Assembly: GCA_012517635.1 (NCBI GenBank)
Contig: JAAYUP010000194.1
Span: 1-7,626 of the forward strand
DNA length: 7,626 nucleotides
Reading direction: 5' to 3'
Origin: Candidatus Atribacter alterifermentans
Lineage (GTDB): Bacteria > Atribacterota > Atribacteria > Atribacterales > Atribacteraceae
The position numbers and the translations under genes were made by a program. Every line of letters starts with the position of its first letter. The first letter of the stretch is position 1. Positions 5,338 through 7,626 of this stretch are shown here, piece after piece. The notes beneath the pieces are model-generated. The model was given only the letters and a program-made list of their open reading frames with translations, ran no database searches and had not been told where the DNA came from.

Positions 5338-6522
5338 TCAAGATGTACATCCTTTCTCTATTCGTCTTTCCCGGCCGAAAGGAGAAATAAGCCGAAGATC
5401 TTTGATAATTTCCGGCATAACTTCGATTACCTTATCAATTTCTTTCTCCTGATTGTACCTGCTCAAAGAAAACCTCACTGAACCATGGATAGCAGTGTTA
5501 CGAACACCCATAGCCCGTAATACATGACTTGGCTCTAAAGACCCTGATGTGCAAGCTGAACCTGAGGAAGCACAAATACCGTATTCATCCAATCGAAGAA
5601 GGATTGCTTCTCCTTCGACAAACTCAAAACTCATATTTGAAGTATTAGGAAGTCGGTTTTCGGTGTCCCCATTGATACTAGCATCTGGACAATTCTTTAA
5701 TAAACCATTTTCTAACTTATCTCTGAGTTGTTTTACGAAGTGAACTTCTTTCTGAATGTTTTTTGCTGCTATCTCGCAAGCTTTTCCAAAACCAATAATA
5801 AAAGCAACGTTTTCCGTTCCTGCTCGACGCCCATTTTCCTGATGACCACCAATAATATAAGGATAGAATTGGGTTCCTTTTCTCACATATAAAGCTCCAA
5901 TTCCTTTGGGTGCATGGATTTTATGTCCTGAAAGAGAAAGCATATCAACTGGAAGGTTCTTCACGTTTACTGGCAATTTTCCTACAATCTGAACGGCATC
6001 TGTGTGAAAAATCACTTTTCTTCCTTTAAGTAACTCGCCAATCTTTTCTATGGGGAAAATCACTCCGGTTTCATTATTCGCATACATAATTGAAACCAGT
6101 GCTAAATCATTGTCAATAACCCGAAAAAACGATTCAATTTCTAATCTCCCCTTGCTATCCACCGGTAAGTAGGTCACTTGATACCCCTTGCGGCTTAAAT
6201 GTTTACAAAAGTTTAAAACCGCTGGATGTTCGACTTTGGTTGTAATAATATGCTTTTTCTCTGGATTGGTTTCGATAGCACTCATAATAGCAGTGTTATT
6301 GCTTTCGGTTCCACAACTCGTGAAAAAGATTTCATCTGGATCTGCTCCAATGAGCGATGCGACTTTTTCCCGAGCTTCTTCTATCTTACGATAGACCTTT
6401 CCTCCAAAGGTATGCATACTCGAAGGATTGCCATAATAGTCTCGAAAATAAGGAAGCATACAATCGATGACTTCTTGGGCAACCTGGGTCGTTGCATTAT
6501 TGTCAAAATAAAGAGTATTCAT
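5338..6522 (-). CDS. nifS: Cysteine desulfurase (NifS/IscS family)
   Basis: This 394-residue, full-length PLP enzyme takes sulfur from L-cysteine as a protein persulfide, releasing alanine, and passes it to the scaffold encoded just upstream. Family landmarks are MNTLYFDNNATT at the start, the VEHP histidine (His99) that stacks on PLP, YANNETG (147-153), and HTDAVQ (Asp175). The SGHKIHAPKG motif follows, with the PLP lysine Lys201. Near the C-terminus, SSGSACTSGSLEPSHVL carries the persulfide cysteine Cys324. Its ATG overlaps the TGA of nifU by 4 bp (6519-6522), so the two are translationally coupled. Residues after the last helix (SPFGRERRIEKGCTS) include a second, non-catalytic cysteine near the end. 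The neighbour favours the name nifS, but without nitrogenase genes in view the role is most likely general Fe-S assembly. Confidence 0.96.
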   Translation of the reverse strand: MNTLYFDNNATTQVAQEVIDCMLPYFRDYYGNPSSMHTFGGKVYRKIEEAREKVASLIGADPDEIFFTSCGTESNNTAIMSAIETNPEKKHIITTKVEHPAVLNFCKHLSRKGYQVTYLPVDSKGRLEIESFFRVIDNDLALVSIMYANNETGVIFPIEKIGELLKGRKVIFHTDAVQIVGKLPVNVKNLPVDMLSLSGHKIHAPKGIGALYVRKGTQFYPYIIGGHQENGRRAGTENVAFIIGFGKACEIAAKNIQKEVHFVKQLRDKLENGLLKNCPDASINGDTENRLPNTSNMSFEFVEGEAILLRLDEYGICASSGSACTSGSLEPSHVLRAMGVRNTAIHGSVRFSLSRYNQEKEIDKVIEVMPEIIKDLRLISPFGRERRIEKGCTS

Positions 6523-7355
6523 TCTCTAATCACCGAGATCTCTTTACCAACAACTTCCCTGAGCCTATCTTCAATACTTTTAAGTGTTATTTCACCCATA
6601 GGACAGGAAACACACATAGCACGAAAACTTACAATTACTTTATTTCCATCAATATCAATCAATTCGATATCACCACCATCAGATTGTAACCTTGGTCGAA
6701 TTTCTCGTTCTAAAATGTCTTGAATGAGAGCGTTTTTTTGCAAATTAGTCAGTTTTTTGGGAGAGCTTGTATCAACTTTAACTGGTTCTTGAACAGACCA
6801 AACCTCCTTCAGAATAGCTTCAATCTCTCCAATACAAGACCCACAAGCACCGCCGGCTTTGGTAAAATTGGTGATTTCCTCAACTGTTGTAAGATGATTT
6901 TCTTGGGCAACTTTGCGAATTTTTTCTTCTGAAACATTAAAACACTTACAGACAATTCTCCCTTGAGATTCAATAGGTTGAGTTTCCCCTTTATAATTTT
7001 TTATAGCTTCTTCTAGAGCTTCCTTCCCCATAACCGAACAATGCATTTTTTCTTCAGGGAGTCCTCCTAAAAATTCTGCAATATCTTGATTGCTAATTTT
7101 TTGTGCCTCTTCAATGGTTTTTCCTTTTAACAACTCGGTTAAAGCTGATGAGCTGGCAATTGCTGAGGCGCAACCAAAAGTTTGAAATTTCGCATCTATT
7201 ATTTGATGAGTTTTAGCATCTATCTTAAGAGTAAGTTTTAAAGCATCACCACAAACAATATTCCCAATAATACCCACGGCATCAGGATTTTCAATTTCTC
7301 CAACATTCCGTGGGTGAAGAAAGTGATCTTTAACTTTTTCGGTATAGTCCCACAT
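6519..7355 (-). CDS. nifU: Three-domain NifU Fe-S cluster scaffold
   Basis: This 278-residue cytoplasmic scaffold has the complete modular NifU layout. The N-terminal IscU-like domain (about 1-123) has the three cluster cysteines C35 (with Asp37 in CGD), C62 and C106. A central BFD-like [2Fe-2S] domain (about 130-185) has C136-K-C138 and C171-G-S-C174. The C-terminal Nfu domain (about 208-278) has C248-V-S-C251, SDGGDIEL (225-232) being typical. It builds transient clusters from sulfur delivered by NifS and hands them to apoproteins; the convergent FTR-like protein is a plausible local client. ATG 7355 gives the usual family opening MWDYTEKVKDHF. Its ribosome binding site is weak (AAAGG, 14 nt upstream), unlike the other genes here, so expression may be set at translation. 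nifS follows with a 4-bp overlap. Confidence 0.96.
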   Translation of the reverse strand: MWDYTEKVKDHFLHPRNVGEIENPDAVGIIGNIVCGDALKLTLKIDAKTHQIIDAKFQTFGCASAIASSSALTELLKGKTIEEAQKISNQDIAEFLGGLPEEKMHCSVMGKEALEEAIKNYKGETQPIESQGRIVCKCFNVSEEKIRKVAQENHLTTVEEITNFTKAGGACGSCIGEIEAILKEVWSVQEPVKVDTSSPKKLTNLQKNALIQDILEREIRPRLQSDGGDIELIDIDGNKVIVSFRAMCVSCPMGEITLKSIEDRLREVVGKEISVIRE

Positions 7356-7393
7356 AGTTTATTACCATGCCTTTATTAGTTATTCGATATACT

Positions 7394-7430
7394 TAGTAAA
7401 TTATACTACCCTGTTTTCAAAATAAAAACA
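7394..7430 (-). promoter_or_regulatory. Candidate nifU promoter with palindrome over the -10 box
   Basis: On the minus strand TATAAT (7405-7400) is a perfect -10 box, with a poor -35 candidate TGTTTT (7430-7425) at a 19-nt spacing. The palindrome TAGTA-N5-TACTA (7394-7408) covers the -10 box, where a repressor would block initiation. Transcription would start near 7393, leaving a leader of about 38 nt. Rrf2-family regulators often control Fe-S operons, but no regulator gene is in view and the palindrome does not match an operator I know. Confidence 0.35.
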
Positions 7431-7508
7431 GATATTCAAAAATAATTTAATATTCTAATCCAGAATTTTTGTTTCCCAATAATTTCTTATAAATTTCTGT
7501 TAAGATCC

Positions 7509-7514
7509 TATAAT
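7509..7514 (+). promoter_or_regulatory. Possible rightward -10 box near the window end
   Basis: TATAAT is a perfect -10 hexamer on the plus strand. The best -35 is only TTATAA (7487-7492) with a 16-nt spacer. If real, transcription would start near 7521 and run through the paired hairpins towards a gene beyond the window. Confidence 0.25.
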
Positions 7515-7528
7515 TTATCTTTTAAAAA

Positions 7529-7569
7529 GGTTTACACATTATTCTATCCTGTAAACTACAACAGGATAG
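7529..7569. other. Two mutually exclusive hairpins in noncoding DNA
   Basis: Hairpin B pairs CTATCCTGT (7544-7552) with ACAGGATAG (7561-7569), a perfect 9-bp stem with an 8-nt loop. Hairpin A pairs GTTTACA (7530-7536) with TGTAAAC (7550-7556), a perfect 7-bp stem that a G-U pair extends to 8, with a 13-nt loop. They share bases 7550-7552, so only one can form at a time. That arrangement is seen in attenuators and riboswitch switching regions, but no T-run follows on the plus strand. It may also be an overlapping operator pair. No known RNA family was recognised. Confidence 0.4.
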
Positions 7570-7626
7570 CAGCCTACGGCGTAAGATGAAAAAAATTGTA
7601 AAAGACAAAAACTGAGAGGATAGACC

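Noticed and set aside
6226..6723. A 165-codon plus-strand open frame
   Set aside because: It lies antisense to nifS and nifU, both of which have all their catalytic or cluster residues. Its product has low-complexity, serine- and isoleucine-rich composition typical of antisense shadows.
7382..7391. The 10-mer ATTCGATATA shared with 437-446 in another promoter region
   Set aside because: In an AT-rich window of this size many shared 10-mers are expected by chance, so two copies do not define a regulon.
7586..7615. A nine-codon ORF (MKKIVKDKN) near the right edge, considered as a leader peptide
   Set aside because: There is no ribosome binding site before it, and no run of a regulatory amino acid. 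What follows is outside the window.
7522..7626. A minus-strand open frame running in from the right edge for about 34 codons
   Set aside because: It runs through the perfect hairpins and homopolymer tracts, and its hydrophobic/arginine-rich translation resembles no family. It may be the end of a gene outside the window, but nothing supports that.
7561..7626. Considered as the start of RNase P RNA, tmRNA, SRP RNA or a CRISPR repeat
   Set aside because: The conserved blocks of those RNAs are absent (GAGGATAGACC only superficially resembles the RNase P GAGGAAAGTCC block), and no repeat unit recurs with regular spacing.

Overview
The window is AT-rich DNA from what looks like an anaerobic bacterium. 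It has strong AGGAGG-type ribosome binding sites, at least two probable TTG starts, tightly packed operons and long AT-rich spacers. A three-domain NifU with a NifS-type cysteine desulfurase, and a glutaredoxin paired with a ferredoxin:thioredoxin-reductase-type catalytic protein, fit an anaerobe. The efflux adaptor carries a TolC-docking motif, which suggests two membranes. Atribacterota or a similar deep-branching low-GC lineage is plausible, but that is inference. No rRNA, tRNA, CRISPR array or intact mobile element was seen.

Layout. (1) Positions 1-348, minus strand: the N-terminal third of a phosphotriesterase-family amidohydrolase, cut by the window edge. (2) 349-757: an AT-rich divergent spacer with a candidate rightward promoter. 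(3) 758-1057: a 52-codon ORF with a signal-peptide-like start, followed by open sequence in shifted frames; it may be a decayed gene or a frameshifting one. (4) 1151-3656: a two-gene efflux operon with a MacA-like adaptor and a MacB-type permease that lacks the ATPase domain. (5) 3658-4128, minus strand: a secreted protein that appears to be cut at its 3' end exactly where it meets the permease stop. (6) 4129-4652: an AT-rich spacer with a possible coding remnant. (7) 4653-5299: a glutaredoxin and an FTR-like protein, translationally coupled. (8) 5298-5329: a bidirectional terminator. (9) 5338-7355, minus strand: nifU then nifS, overlapping by 4 bp. (10) 7356-7626: a noncoding end with a palindrome over a possible nifU promoter and two mutually exclusive hairpins.

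How the genes fit together. NifS takes sulfur from cysteine and NifU builds Fe-S clusters. The convergent operon encodes an FTR-type protein predicted to need a [4Fe-4S] cluster to reduce a disulfide partner, most likely the glutaredoxin next to it. The efflux pair is incomplete here, because neither the ATPase nor an outer-membrane channel gene lies in the window.

Most of the window is recognisable. The points most worth checking are the zinc-ribbon-fused FTR paired with glutaredoxin, the orphan MacB-type permease, the truncation junction at 3656-3660, the slippery-heptamer ORF at 758-1057 and the alternative hairpins at 7529-7569.
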